Source of the DNA: Cricetomys ansorgei
Taxonomy: Eukaryota > Chordata > Mammalia > Rodentia > Nesomyidae
DNA: 64,000 nt
Direction of reading: 5' to 3'
Assembly: GCA_026225945.1 (NCBI GenBank)
Contig: JAMJFZ010001797.1
Location: 3,247,501 to 3,311,500, forward strand
The notes under the pieces are model-generated. The model saw nothing but the letters and a program-made list of their open reading frames with translations. It made no database searches and was not told where the DNA came from. This document shows, piece by piece, positions 22,318-33,155 of this stretch; positions within the stretch are counted from its first letter, which is position 1; each line of letters starts with the position of its first letter. The position numbers were made by a program, and so were the translations under genes.

Positions 22318-23005
22318 CCACAGCTCAGCCCAGAGTGCTCCACAGCTCAGCCCGAGTGCTCCTCTGCACAGCCCGAGTGCTCCTCAACACAGCCCGAGTG
22401 CTCCACAGCTCAGCCCGAGTGCTCCTCTGCACAGCCCGAGTGCTCCTCAGCACAGTCCGAGTGTTCCACAGCTCAGCCCGAGTGCTCCTCAACACAGCCC
22501 AAGTGCTCCTCAACACAGCCCGAGTGCTCCACAGCTCAGCCCGAGTGCTCCACAGCTCAGCCCGAGTGCTCCTCAGCACAGCCCGAGTGTTCCACAGCTC
22601 AGCCCGAGTGCTCCACAGCGCATCCCGAGTGCTCCACAGCACAGCCCGAGTGCTCCACAGCACAGCCCGAGTGCTCCACAGCTCAGCCTGAGTGCTCCAC
22701 AGCGCATCCTGAGTGCTCCACAGCACAGCCCGAGTGCTCCACAGCTCAGCCTGAGTGCTCCACAGCGCATCCCGAGTGCTCCACAGCACAGCTCGAGTGT
22801 TCCACAGCTCAGCCCGAGTGCTCCACAGCTCAGCCCGAGTGTTCCACAGCACATCCTGAGTGCTCCACAGCACAGCCCGAATGCTCCACAGCACAGCTCG
22901 AGTGCTCCATAGAGCAGCCCTGAGTGCGCCACAGAGCAGCCCGAGTGCTTCTCAACACAGCCCGAGTGCTCCACAGCTCAGCCCAAGTGCTCCACCGAGC
23001 AGCCG
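22318..23005. repeat. 21-bp minisatellite, about 32 units
   Basis: The unit has the core CAGCCCGAGTGCTCC and a variable left part (CACAGCT, CTCTGCA, CTCAACA, CACAGCA, CACAGCG). It runs almost without interruption for about 690 bases. Because 21 is a multiple of three and the unit carries no stop, heptad-repeat open frames appear on both strands (for example LWSTRAV repeated on minus, 22325-22894). A one-base insertion near 22918 (CAGCCCTGAGTG) shifts the minus frame into the next open frame (22830-23027). Confidence 0.97.
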
Positions 23006-23625
23006 CTTCACCAGCCTCCTCACACAAATTGCAGCAGGGAAGGAGGTCTGTTTATGATTTTTGATCCTGTTTCGCTTCTGGCAAAGTTTCACAAACAGCC
23101 CAAGCTGGCAGCACACTGCCAGCTTCTTCTGACGAGCCGCTGTTGTGCAGCTGCGACGGGGACTGTTCTAGCTGGAGGTCAGAACTGTCCGACGCGAGGG
23201 GAAACAGCCCCTCCACACGGGCTTCTCCCCGTGAATCAGGTCGCTCCTTTCCCCCCACCCTTAGCAATGCAGAGCTGAGGATCTTGAGACCCACTGTCCC
23301 CAGGCCAGCACAGGTCTGATTTGAGTCCCACGTGACTAGATCCTGTCTGAAAAGACCCACTGTGGGGGCACTTGAGCCTCAGAGCCCTGGCGCCCCGGGG
23401 AAGTGGGGGGAGCTGGGCACTCCACCCAGGCACTTTCTGGGGAGAAAGGCAGCACTTTGAAGGGTCAGGAGTGGGGAAACCAGGGTGAGGGTGGAGAAAT
23501 GGGTCCTTCCCCTCTTTGGGGGCTATGGCCTCCCTACCATGTTAGGTTCTGGCCTCTGGCAAGAAATCCTGCTGCCCTGACATTTACTTTGGACACGGAG
23601 TTCTTGATAAAGAGCAGCCAGCTTT

Positions 23626-23709
23626 GGGAGGGTGGAGGGAGGGCGGAGGGAGGATGGAGGGAAGACGGAGGGAGGACGGAGGGAGGACGGAGGGAGGGCG
23701 GAGGGAGGC
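23626..23709 (+). repeat. GGAGGG-CGGAGGG array, G-quadruplex prone
   Basis: GGAGGGAGGACGG-type 8- and 12-base units are repeated. The first 18 bases, GGGAGGGTGGAGGGAGGG, contain four G3 tracts in a plus-strand quadruplex pattern. Confidence 0.9.
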
Positions 23710-25389
23710 CTTGGTGCCGGATAGTCACAGGCTGTGGCTGTATGGTGAGGTTCTCCAGCAACGGAGGGGCTGGCGGGGATGGAGCCAACTGTGTCTGTAA
23801 TCACAAAGAGTAAACGCCCAGCCCATCTTCGGGTCCAAGTAAACAACATATCTGTAATCAGGAGGAGAGTGGGGAAAGTCGTGAGCCACGTGGGCTCAGA
23901 GAGCAGCTCCGGCCCTAGCTGGCTGCCGGGCTTCAGGGAAGTCCATCCGACACTCTTAGGGCCTCTGTTAACTCACCTGAGAAAGGGGCAGGCTGAGTCC
24001 AGTCGTGAGGCCTGATTATGCTTGGTTGCCGGACTAGTGAACTTATCAGGTCTCGATGAAAACTCAGTAACAGGGCCATACCTAACCACAGAAAGTGACT
24101 TAGTGTCTCGATTACCCTGGGTAAGGTACTCTGTGAGACTACCGTCGCTGTGCTCATAAACGGTAAACACCCCAAAGCTTCAGAAGCATGGTATGAAATA
24201 TAAAAATCAAATGGCTGACCCAGGCCTGACTGTTTTGTCTTTGTGCACATCGACGTTAACAAACTTTGCGGAGCGCTGGTCTCTCCACGTGGGACCCGCA
24301 TGACCTCATGGGAACGGGAGGCAGGACCCACCCCAGACTCTAGGTGCACCTGCGCAGGCTCAAGCAGGCTGAGGAAGAGGGACTGGCTGTTAATGAGCTG
24401 CAAAGGACTTGTCTGCACTCTGAGTCATTCCCGGAGTTATGTAACAAAGCAGTCAGCTCCAGCGGACAGAATAAAATGTCCAGGGCGGGCTCTGACAAGG
24501 TAAGCCAGCTAGGAAGGAACCAGGGTGACAGGAACAGATGTGCGTGAGGGAAGCAGAAGCAGAACAGCCTCCTGCAAAGCGGAGAGGAGGGAAAGGTGGA
24601 CTCTGAAACGATTTCCAGTCTTGTAGTTAGTTAATGTTTTACCGCGGCAGCCGCTTGCTGCCGGGCTTCCTTATTCGGTCAGGTGAGTTTGTATCAGTAC
24701 GCCACAGAACCAATCAGTGCGCCTTTCCGTCCCGCAGAATTCCATTTGAGGGGATGATTCGGGGAAAGCGAGATTAGTAACATTTCAACCTGCGATGGGG
24801 CAGCAGTGTCCCTCCCAGACACCACAGGCTAGGAGATAAAGAGCACCACTGGTCAGTGGCGGTGAAATCAGTTCGCACATGCATGCATTCACCAAGGTGC
24901 TGCACACGGAACTGCTCCCCAGCTGCCGCATCGCTGAGAGGACGCTACACAGGCTTCCAGGGTTCATCGTATGCCACACATAGATGTCAGCTATCGCATC
25001 GAATGAGGCAAGGCTTTTACAAGGCTCAAAATTAACATCGCTTATAATGTATGCAGAAGACTGTACCTATTGATTTTCTGTTCTTAAGGACTTCTAACTG
25101 AAGGGGATTATAAGTATTTGTTTTCGATGAAATCAGTGAAGCAGAAGCTTCCATAAGGTTTATCTGTCCAAATGTCAATACGTTTACTCCTGAGAATAAA
25201 TCTCAACAAATATCATATCCTTATTTCATCTTTCCTAGCTAAAGGATTCAATAAATATAAAGAATATTCTTCAATTAACAAGGACGAAGCCCTTAGGAAA
25301 AATGAGCAATTAAAATCTTTAAAGAACTTATTGGCATTAACACGGGAAACAGAGAACTTAGTTTTTAATTTGTCAGCTGGACATAAATC
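23710..25389. other. Unannotated stretch between G-rich array and Lx L1
   Basis: A 7-bp stem hairpin CGGCAGC..GCTGCCG lies at 24645-24663 and a CCAAT (AACCAATCAG) near 24708. 25000-25390 is AT-rich. No exon or repeat was recognised. Confidence 0.45.
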
Positions 25390-26965
25390 TCTGCCGACTA
25401 TACATTAAACAGGGGGTCAATATCTAGGGTCCCGAAAGAACTGCAAAAATTAAACAGTCCAAAGCCCCAGACCGTCCAATCGATACTTGAGCTGATGAAC
25501 TGAATAGACTTTCTTAAAAAAGATACAACTGGCCAGTAAACGCTTGAAAAATATTCAGCACCCTTGACCACCAGGGATATGCAAACTAAAACTGCTCTGC
25601 ATCTAAGTCCAGTTGAGAATGGCTGTCACCAATAACACACACAGCCACAGAGGCTTTTGGACGCGTGGGGAAAAGGGAAGCTCTGCTCGCCGCTGGCAGG
25701 AATGCAATGTTGTGCAGTCACTATGTAAATCAGTTAGGAGAACCTTCTAGAAACTACAAATAGAACTACCATCTGACTGTATCCCACCACCGTCTACCCA
25801 AAGGACTTGAAGTCAGTCTAGGGCAGAGATCCTTGTCATCCGTGCTTGCTGCTGTACTGCTCAAAACCGTCAGGAAACAAAGCTAGCCTAGACATTCGCC
25901 AGTAGATGAACGGAGAATGAGAACACAATACACACACAGTGGACTCTTGTTCAGCTGTAACAAAACACGAAATCGCTTCATTTGCAAGAAAATGGATGAA
26001 ACGGGAAAATCACTACAATTAAGCAAGTAGTCAGAACCAGAAAAATATCATGTTTTCCCTTATATGTGGTACCTAGATTTAAAAGTGTGTGTGAGTGTGT
26101 GCATGTGTGCTTGTGCGCACTATAGTTTTCTGTCAACCTGACACACGCTAAAGTCACCTGAGAGGAGGAAACCTCAATTAAGAAAATGCCTCCATAAAAA
26201 TGGAGCTGTACGCAAGACTGTTGGGCACTTTCTTAATTAGTGATTGATGGGGGAAGGCCAGTCTGTTGTGGGTGGAGCCATCCCTGGGCTGGTGGTCCTG
26301 GGTTCTATAAGAAACAGGCTGAGCAAGCTATGAGGAGCAAGCCAGTAAGCAGCACCCTCCATGTCCCCTGCATCTGCTCCTGCCTCCAGGTCCCCGCCCT
26401 GTTTGAATTCCTGTCCTGATTTCCTTCAATGATGGTGGAAGTATAAGCTGAATAAACCCTTTCCTTGCCAAGTTGCTTTGGTTATGGTGTTTTATCCCCG
26501 GCAATAGTAACACTGACTGAGACAGTGTGTGCATGTGTGTGTGTGTGTGAGAGAAAGCATATGTAAGTGTATGTGCATGTGTGTGCATGTATGTGTGCAT
26601 GTGTGTATATGTGTGCGCATGTATGTATGCATCTATGTATGCATGTGTGCGTGTGTGTGTGCATGTATGTATGCATGTATGTGTGTGCATGTGTTTGTGT
26701 GTCTGTGAGATGAAACTACAGAGCAGCCCCCGGATGAGAGGACAAGATCTTCAGGGAGATGCGACACAGAGAGGGCAATGGGATACATGTGATCAGACAG
26801 CAGAAGGGGGACCTGACTGGAAGAGGAGGGAAAGGGACAGAGCTGGGGACGAGTAAAGAGGGAACAAGTGAGAGCAGAACGTAATGACGCGTTTATACGT
26901 GAAAAGATGTCAGGCTGCAACCTGCTGCTTCTCATCCTAGCCTAAAAGTTAATAAAAATAAATGA
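25390..26965 (+). mobile_element. Lx-type L1: ORF2 3' end and 3' UTR (5'-truncated, disrupted)
   Basis: The left part aligns by eye to the end of L1 ORF2: GGTCAATATCTAGGGTCCCG..AAAGAACTG, then CCACCAGGGATATGCAAACT, TGGCAGGAATGCAATG, GTAAATCAGTTAGGAG, CATTTGCAAGAAAATGGATG and ATCATGTTTTCCCTTATATG. Many stops and indels break the frame. The right part is the Lx 3' UTR: a GT-rich stretch, then AAGATCTTCAGGGAGATGCG, GGCAATGGGATACATGTGAT, CAGACAGCAGAAGGGGGACC and a final TTAATAAAAATAAAT. Another repeat (26119-26523) is nested in the GT stretch, so the Lx copy is older than it. Confidence 0.88.
26119..26523 (+). repeat. Rodent interspersed repeat nested in the Lx 3' UTR
   Basis: It runs from TATAGTTTTCTGTCAACCTG through CACCTGAGAGGAGGAAACCT, GGGCTGGTGGTCCTGGGTTC, TATAAGAAACAGGCTGAGC and TGAATAAACCCTTTCCTTGC to CACTGACTGAGAC. 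This is the same family as the minus-strand copy at 400-757. The 16-base repeat AGTGTGTGCATGTGTG flanks it at 26094-26109 and 26524-26539, consistent with a target duplication, although the GT-rich host makes chance possible. Confidence 0.88.
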
Positions 26966-27620
26966 ATTTAAAAGCAAAGCTTATGTACATTTTCACATGG
27001 TATTCCTAGGTACTTCTGCACACGAACATTCAGAACTGAAAAGTGCCTGTAAAACTAAAAACCTGTAAGTTAACATCAGTTCAGGAAATCACACTGATTT
27101 GGAAGGAGGGCTTCCTGTAAGTTTTTAAGGTCTATTCTTTCATCTGTCATCTTTCAACTTGTCATTATTCCTGGATCCTCTCTGAAAACCAGGGGGCACA
27201 GACTGAGCAGTAGCCTTTATCTGAAATGCTGGGGACCAAGCGCCCAGGTTTGCTGCAGGTTTTGAAAGATTTGCATATGCATGATGAGATCTCTTTGGGA
27301 ACGGGGCACCAGCTTTAGTACACAAGATTCATCATGTTTCTTATGCCTGAGGGCAATTTTACACAATGTTTTCAGTGCACGGCCACTTTGCATCCTGTCA
27401 CCCAAGGTCAGCTGAGGAATTTTCCACTTGTGCTCAGTGAGCTTCAGATTTAGGGCCATTTCAGATTTCAAACCTTTGAATTAGGGGTGCTCAGTGCATA
27501 TGAAATACCTTCACTATAGGAAGAAAGTAGTAGCAGAACCTCGAAGACACACAATCAAAACGACTTTCCTTCTACTCGTCAATATAACATAAAATTGGAA
27601 AATGCATACTTGGTCACTGC

Positions 27621-27812
27621 TGTGGTCTGAACTGTGTCTTTCTTAAATCTGTATGCTGCTGTCCTAAGTCCCAACACCTCAGAGCATGACTGTAGTCAGA
27701 GACGGGAGAGATAGTGAACATAAAATGAGGTAGTGAACACAGAACGAGGTAGCCAGAGTGGCCTCCGAGCCAACCTGACAGATGGCTTACTGAGACAAGG
27801 TTAGAGCACACG

Positions 27813-27848
<36 letters not shown>

Positions 27849-28005
27849 TGGGATTCCATTATGAAGACCGAGGTTGGAGACAGTCATCTAGAAGCTGAGG
27901 GACCCGAGAAGAGGCCATCTTTTCCAGCACTTTGCTCACAGATTTCTAGACTCCAGAACGGTGAGAGTCTACAGTCCGTCTGTGGTACTTGGTTACGGCA
28001 GCCTC
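27621..28005 (+). repeat. MLT1-type (ERVL-MaLR) LTR interrupted by (CA)n
   Basis: TGTGGTCTGAACTGTGTCTT opens it. CCTCAGAGCATGACTGTAGT, TCATCTAGAAGCTGAGG, GACTCCAGAACGGTGAGAG and GTCTGTGGTACTTGGTTACG close it, following the classical MLT1/MST order. A CA run replaces the middle (27812-27848). Confidence 0.8.
27812..27848. repeat. (CA)n microsatellite
   Basis: The repeat is near perfect with a CGCACGCGCG start, inside the MLT1 copy. Confidence 0.9.
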
Positions 28006-28854
28006 GCCTCCGTCCCCAAATGAATGCAGCCCGTCAGCAGCATCAGCATGTTCTACAAGTCTGTGTGACTCACTCAGTACTTTTCCCCAACACCAGTTAC
28101 AGAGTGATCTGTTTACAGCTTACTCTGGAGGGAGATTGAATTTAGATTCAGAGGACTCAGGTGACTCACGTCACCCCGTGTCCAGGTTTGGTGGGGTTCC
28201 TCCTACAGACACTACTTTCCCTGGACGGTGTCAATGGCTACGGATTAAAAGCTCTTCACTAAAGAATGCTCAGATTTGCCCCCAGACGTCCCATGCACAG
28301 CGTCTTGCTGTTACTGATCAAAGAATCTTCTCCATCTTCTCTGCCCTCTCTCTCCCACTGCTAGCCCCTCACCCCTTCACTCCGGCAGAACACCAGCCCT
28401 AAAGCTTCCTGCCCTCTCCCAGCCTTAGAACTCACCGTCAGGTGATGTCAGCCTTGGGGACACTTCCTGTCCAGTAATGCTTCTGCTAATACCCAGGAGG
28501 GGAGGACCACAGCCTTTGCTACTTTCTACAGGAGGTGAAACCTGGCTTACACGGATTATTTCAGTCAGATCAGTGGAGAGAATTGCTAGTTACCAAAGAA
28601 AACTACAATTTGGGGGAGGAAGAAGAGAGAGAGAGAGAGAAAGAGAGATCCCACAAAATTCTTGTTTTATAACTCGAAATTTGGGACAGACACTTTGTGA
28701 AGACACACAAAAATATGGCACAATGTATGACCGTGTGACCGCCGGAGTAAACATGGCAAGTTCTTTGAACGTCTTTGAACTCCACGGTTCTTCTGTACGT
28801 ATTCTCTTATCTCAAACATCCAATACGCATCAGGCACCATGTTGCGTGGTTAAT

Positions 28855-28985
28855 TATGTTCATTCATTTAATTCTTTCAACAGCTCAGCTGCAGGCAGGA
28901 GCTTCACTCTGCCCATTGGACATCCGAAGAAGCCTCGTCAAGGTCACTGCGGCAAATGTGTAGGATGAGAGATTCAGCTCAGACC
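28855..28985 (-). repeat. MIR SINE
   Basis: TCATTTAATTCTTTCAACAG, CTCTGCCCATTGGACATCCG and AAGGTCACTGCGGCAAATGT follow the reverse MIR order. Confidence 0.65.
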
Positions 28986-29899
28986 CCAAAGGCTTCTGGG
29001 GTTCCGGAAGAGAGGTTCAAAAAGTTGGGAGTTGATGCTGAATGGATGGGAGAGTGAGAACAAAGTCTCACAGGCGTCGGGTTGTCCTGCCTCCCCTGCC
29101 TTCCTGCTGAGGTTTCCCAGCCTTCTTCTAGGGATCCACCCCCCTCCAAAATATCTAAGCAGATGCAGACCCAGAGCAGGTGGTGAGTTTAGAGTAGGAG
29201 GTTCACAGCCCCTCTGATCTCTGACCCAGGAGACCAATGGAAGAGAAGGAGATAGTTTGATGACCAGGAATGGGGTAACCACAGCACGCAGTTTATGAAA
29301 GTCCTGTTGGCAAGGGCTTTGGAATGGGTTTCATCGACTATTTTGAGAAATGTATTTAATAGGAAATATTTGTGTCCCCTCAAAGTCTCAGGTGGGATCC
29401 TGAAATTTCTCTCTTAAGAACTCTAAATTATAACTTCTACTAGGTACTGCCTGATCCATGCTAGAAATATGAAGAAAATCATCTTAACAAACCACAGGTC
29501 CTGGTCTATCCTCGACCAGCGTTTCCTAACCGGTTCCCGGGGAGCCTTGGTTTTGGAAGACGTCACTTTCTGGAATCTGGTGGAATGTGGTTTTGTGACG
29601 AAGAATGGCGGTTTAAACAGACTTTAGAGCCCTTATGGCGTGTGAATTTTCAAGAAAGGAGAGAAGATGCATCATTTGCCAGACTTCTTAAGCACAGGAA
29701 CATTTCCCACTGGAACACCCATCTCACCGGATTCCTGTTCTACAGTGCGGCCTGCGAGCACTGCTCCTACCTGGTCTCCATGCTGCTTTTAAGTTAAGTC
29801 AGGAGGCTGTGCCTCACCTCCTTCTCATCCACTCGGCCCTCTCCCAGGTGTTTTTGCTGAGTTACAGCCTGTTGTGGCCGTCCTAAACCCACCGCCAGG
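28986..29899. other. Unannotated intronic stretch
   Basis: 29519-29580 (CAGCGTTTCCTAACCGGTTC) resembles the end of a hAT-type element but could not be confirmed. Nothing else was recognised. Confidence 0.4.
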
Positions 29900-30092
29900 T
29901 ACAAGAAGCAAGGGATGGTTCCTCTTGCAGAGGATTTGAGCTCAGTTCCCAGCACCCACAGGGTGGCTCACAACAGTCCGCGACTATAGTTCCAGGGATC
30001 CAATGCCTCTCCTGGCCTCACAGGCACTGGGCGTATACATATGCGCAGGTAAAACACATACGTAAACTAAATCAATCTAAAAATCATATTTT
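29900..30092 (+). repeat. B2/B3 SINE
   Basis: GAGCTCAGTTCCCAGCACCC, AGGGTGGCTCACAACAGTCC, GATCCAATGCCTCTCCTGGC and a GTAAAACACATACGTAAACT end. The tRNA-like head is diverged. Confidence 0.8.
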
Positions 30093-32169
30093 AAAGGAAA
30101 TAAATGATACCGTTGGAGACACTGTAGCAGTGGCCGGTCACATCCACTGCAGCTCCTTATGAGATCTGTGTGGAAAACTGCTCACATATAGCTTTTGGAG
30201 GAAATTCTTCCAAGTATCAAGTCCCACGAGAAGCTCTGTGCTGTCTTGTGGACCCGGGACAGCTTCCCCAGAGTTTTCTTCATTCTTTTTTAGACACTGT
30301 AAAGCTGAAGCCCAATTTGAGGCCCATTTTAAGTAACTATTTGTGGCCTTGTGCATTTTATATTTCTGTGCAACAGGCTTCTTAATTTTATCTTACAATT
30401 TAACTAACATTTTTGTATCAGATTTTTCCCTCTTCTGATTTTATTGAGTTGTATAGTCTTCTACAAGCTACCCCAAACTAACACATGACACCTTTCCCCA
30501 CACCAAACTCATGTTCCAACTGCCCCTAGGGAAATGTCAAATAATTTTTAAATGATGTTTATTTTACTGTGTGTAATTCATGGCTGGATTTGGCCTTTTT
30601 CTTGTATATTCTTTGTTGTATCCTTATAACTAAATAGAGAGACAGGATATATCCTGGTTAATGACATTTCTCTGTTAAACTGCCATCCATATACTTCCCT
30701 TTATGGGAGAGATCTACTGAAGTTAGCTTGTCATTTGCTCTTTGCGAGCTCAGTTGCTTCGGGTTAATTGACATTTGTGAGGACTGCCGATGTTGCTCTG
30801 AGGGTTGGGGGAGTAATCTGTGTTTCTGTCTGTGCCCATAAGCGTTACCAGAAAAAATGACCACTCTCTCTCTGTTCGAGCCAGTCACTAGTCACTAATT
30901 TTACTAGGAATTACAGTAGAGTTGACACGGTGTGGGTGGCGTGGGGGTGTGGGTGTGTGTGGGAGGGACACTAGAAAATGAACCCCCACTTCCTTAAAGT
31001 ACTGCCACAGAATCCAGATTTGAAAACTGCTTGAACGTGGGGTGTGTTTATAGAATCAGAGCAGATGAGCGTAGCAACCTGGGGCTGTGGACGCGTGGCC
31101 TTTACTTCCGTGTGCGTCTCTCCCTTTCTCTAATTTCTCTCTGGAGTACACGTGTTGACTCTTCACGTTTTTCTTTTTACTGTGTAATAAGATTTTAAAT
31201 AGTATCCGAAGTCAGTTGGCTTAAACCACCTAACCTATTTTCCTATTAAATAGCCCTTTAGTCCCCGCACTGAGGAGAATCAGGCTCTGGTTTAGAAAAT
31301 GTAACTTAGGACAACCGCCACACTCGCTTTTTCAAGAGGCTTGAGCTACAGAGATGGGCCACGATGGGTGCGTTCCCGGCCCGTTGCCAGCCCGTTGCCA
31401 GCCCGTTCTCTGCATTTTCTCTGCTCTTTTGCTATCACACCCACCCTCTTATCCAGAAGGCAGCTGGGTGAGAAAGAACCAAACATTTCCGAGGGACAAA
31501 TGATTGTCTAATCTGGGCGACATTACTCAGCTGGTGGGGGCCGAGGGTCCTCCCTCACCAAGGACGGGCAAGGCTCACCACTTAGGTTGGGCAAATTCCC
31601 AGCATGCCATTTAACAGAGTAATGAGGGAGGGAGAACATGCCACACCCCCCCCCCCTCGCTTGAATTAGCTGGGGACTAAAGCATACTCCACTTTAGTTA
31701 AGTTCAACTCAGTTGCTGTATCTATTTAAAGATCATCTTAGATTAAACGTCAGGAAAAAAAAAAAAAAAGAAAGAAAGCCTAGCTTCCACTACTTTCTCT
31801 AGCAGTGAGATTTTCTGAATTCTCTATTTCTTATCAAGCAAAGAAATCTTGTGGTGAGCACAAGGGCGCACACAAGGGCACGCACTGCACCCTTGATACA
31901 GGCTGGTCACGACAACAACTTCACATTAAGGCCAGGACCCTTGAGGGAAAAAAGTTCCCCTATAATTATAGTAATTATGACATTTAAATAGACCACAAGA
32001 CTGCACATCCTTATGGTCTTATGACATGGATGGCAAAAGCACACGTATCAGGGGTAAGCAGGTACGTGCTGAGCCCACAATGGGGAAAACGGGAGTAGGA
32101 ATTGTCCCTTTCTCAAGTGACACCCAAGAACACGGGACTCGCCAACCTCAGACATGAAGGGAACGTTAC
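30093..32169. other. Unannotated intronic stretch
   Basis: A GT/GGGT-rich run lies at 30928-30966, a triplicate GCCCGTTGCCA at 31377-31405, a C-run near 31647 and an A16 run near 31756. No other element was recognised. Confidence 0.45.
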
Positions 32170-32290
32170 AGAACGCTTAATCCAAACCCTTATTGTATAA
32201 AAGAAGTTGCAGAAAAGTTGTGACTTCCCCGAAACCATAGGAGAAGTCAGTAGCAAGAGCAGAACAAAAACCAGAATGTGCCCTACCACG
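32170..32290 (-). repeat. MIR SINE (diverged)
   Basis: CCAAACCCTTATTGTATAAA, AGTTGTGACTTCCCCGAAAC and AGAGCAGAACAAAAACCAG follow the reverse MIR/MIR3 layout. Confidence 0.5.
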
Positions 32291-32794
32291 TTCTTCAGAA
32301 GACGCAGAAAAATTAAAAGCTGTTGATTGACTCCACGTGGCAGGGGCGCTGTGGTTCCTGATGGGTTTTCTCAAGCTGGAGTTCCTCTGCGGTCTCTACT
32401 TGTACTCAAAGAACTATCGACATGACTACCCAGAATTCTAGAACGTGACAACGGTGGTCACGGTGTGTGATCGTAGTGCGTGGTCCGTTCACATTGTCAC
32501 CCAGGAACAAAGGCCCACTGTTGCTCTAGAACCTGCCGCCATAAGAATGACAGCGTTGGCTCAGAGCCTGGGTCTCCGCCTCTTCTTTTCTTTTGTCAGC
32601 AGATTATACTGGATCATTATCGAGATGGCTTTTGAGAATTCCAGATAAAAAGCGCAAAAGAATTCTGAAAACATAATCACATGTATGGGTCCGCTTTGGT
32701 TTGGCTTTTTCAAACAGCGTGCACGTGCATGAAAACACGACACTTTGATACCCTAACATAACAGTGTTGCACGTCCGGCTCTCCTGCGGCACGC

Positions 32795-33155
32795 GGGTTA
32801 CAATCGCTGCGTTTGGAAAAAGGAAATACGGTATAGACATACAAGGGAATACTACCCAGCATTCAAGGGAAGCACATTTTGTGAAAAGACTGTAATAGTT
32901 TGTCAACTAATCGCTCGGAGACAAAAAGCGAGACGGGGTGGGCAGGTGCCGCATGAGGGGCGAGGCGGAGCCGGCTGGGGCTGCAGGGAGCGGAGCGGGG
33001 AGAGTGTTTGATGGCTTGTTTGGAGCTTCAGTTCAGCAGGTGTCTACAGCGGTGGAGGTACGCAGAAACACGGGCTCAAACACTGTGGTAATGACCATTC
33101 GATACACTTAAAAATGGCTGCCACGCTAAGTTTAAGTTGCACGTATGTTACCAGC
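32795..33155 (+). repeat. Ancient L1M 3' end
   Basis: TATAGACATACAAGGGAATA and CCCAGCATTCAAGGGA resemble the L1 ORF2 terminus (ATGGAATACTACCCAGC type). GGAGCTTCAGTTCAGCAGGT and CATTCGATACACTTAAAAAT followed by GGCTGCCACGCTAAGTTTAA match the L1MA-like 3' UTR (CTGTACACTTAAAAATGG). The middle is GC-rich and unlike L1. Confidence 0.65.

Noticed and set aside
22325..22974. Heptad-repeat proteins of 118-189 codons
   Set aside because: They are translations of a 21-bp minisatellite, open on both strands, with no flanking coding signal.
22318..23005. CRISPR-like array
   Set aside because: The units are contiguous 21-bp repeats with no spacers, in a mammalian genome.
25172..25408. 78-codon Lys/Asn-rich frame before the L1
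   Set aside because: AT-rich chance frame. It does not match L1 ORF2 and has no splice signals.
26524..26712. Independent GT microsatellite
   Set aside because: It is the GT-rich part of the Lx 3' UTR, split by the nested repeat, and is covered by that feature.
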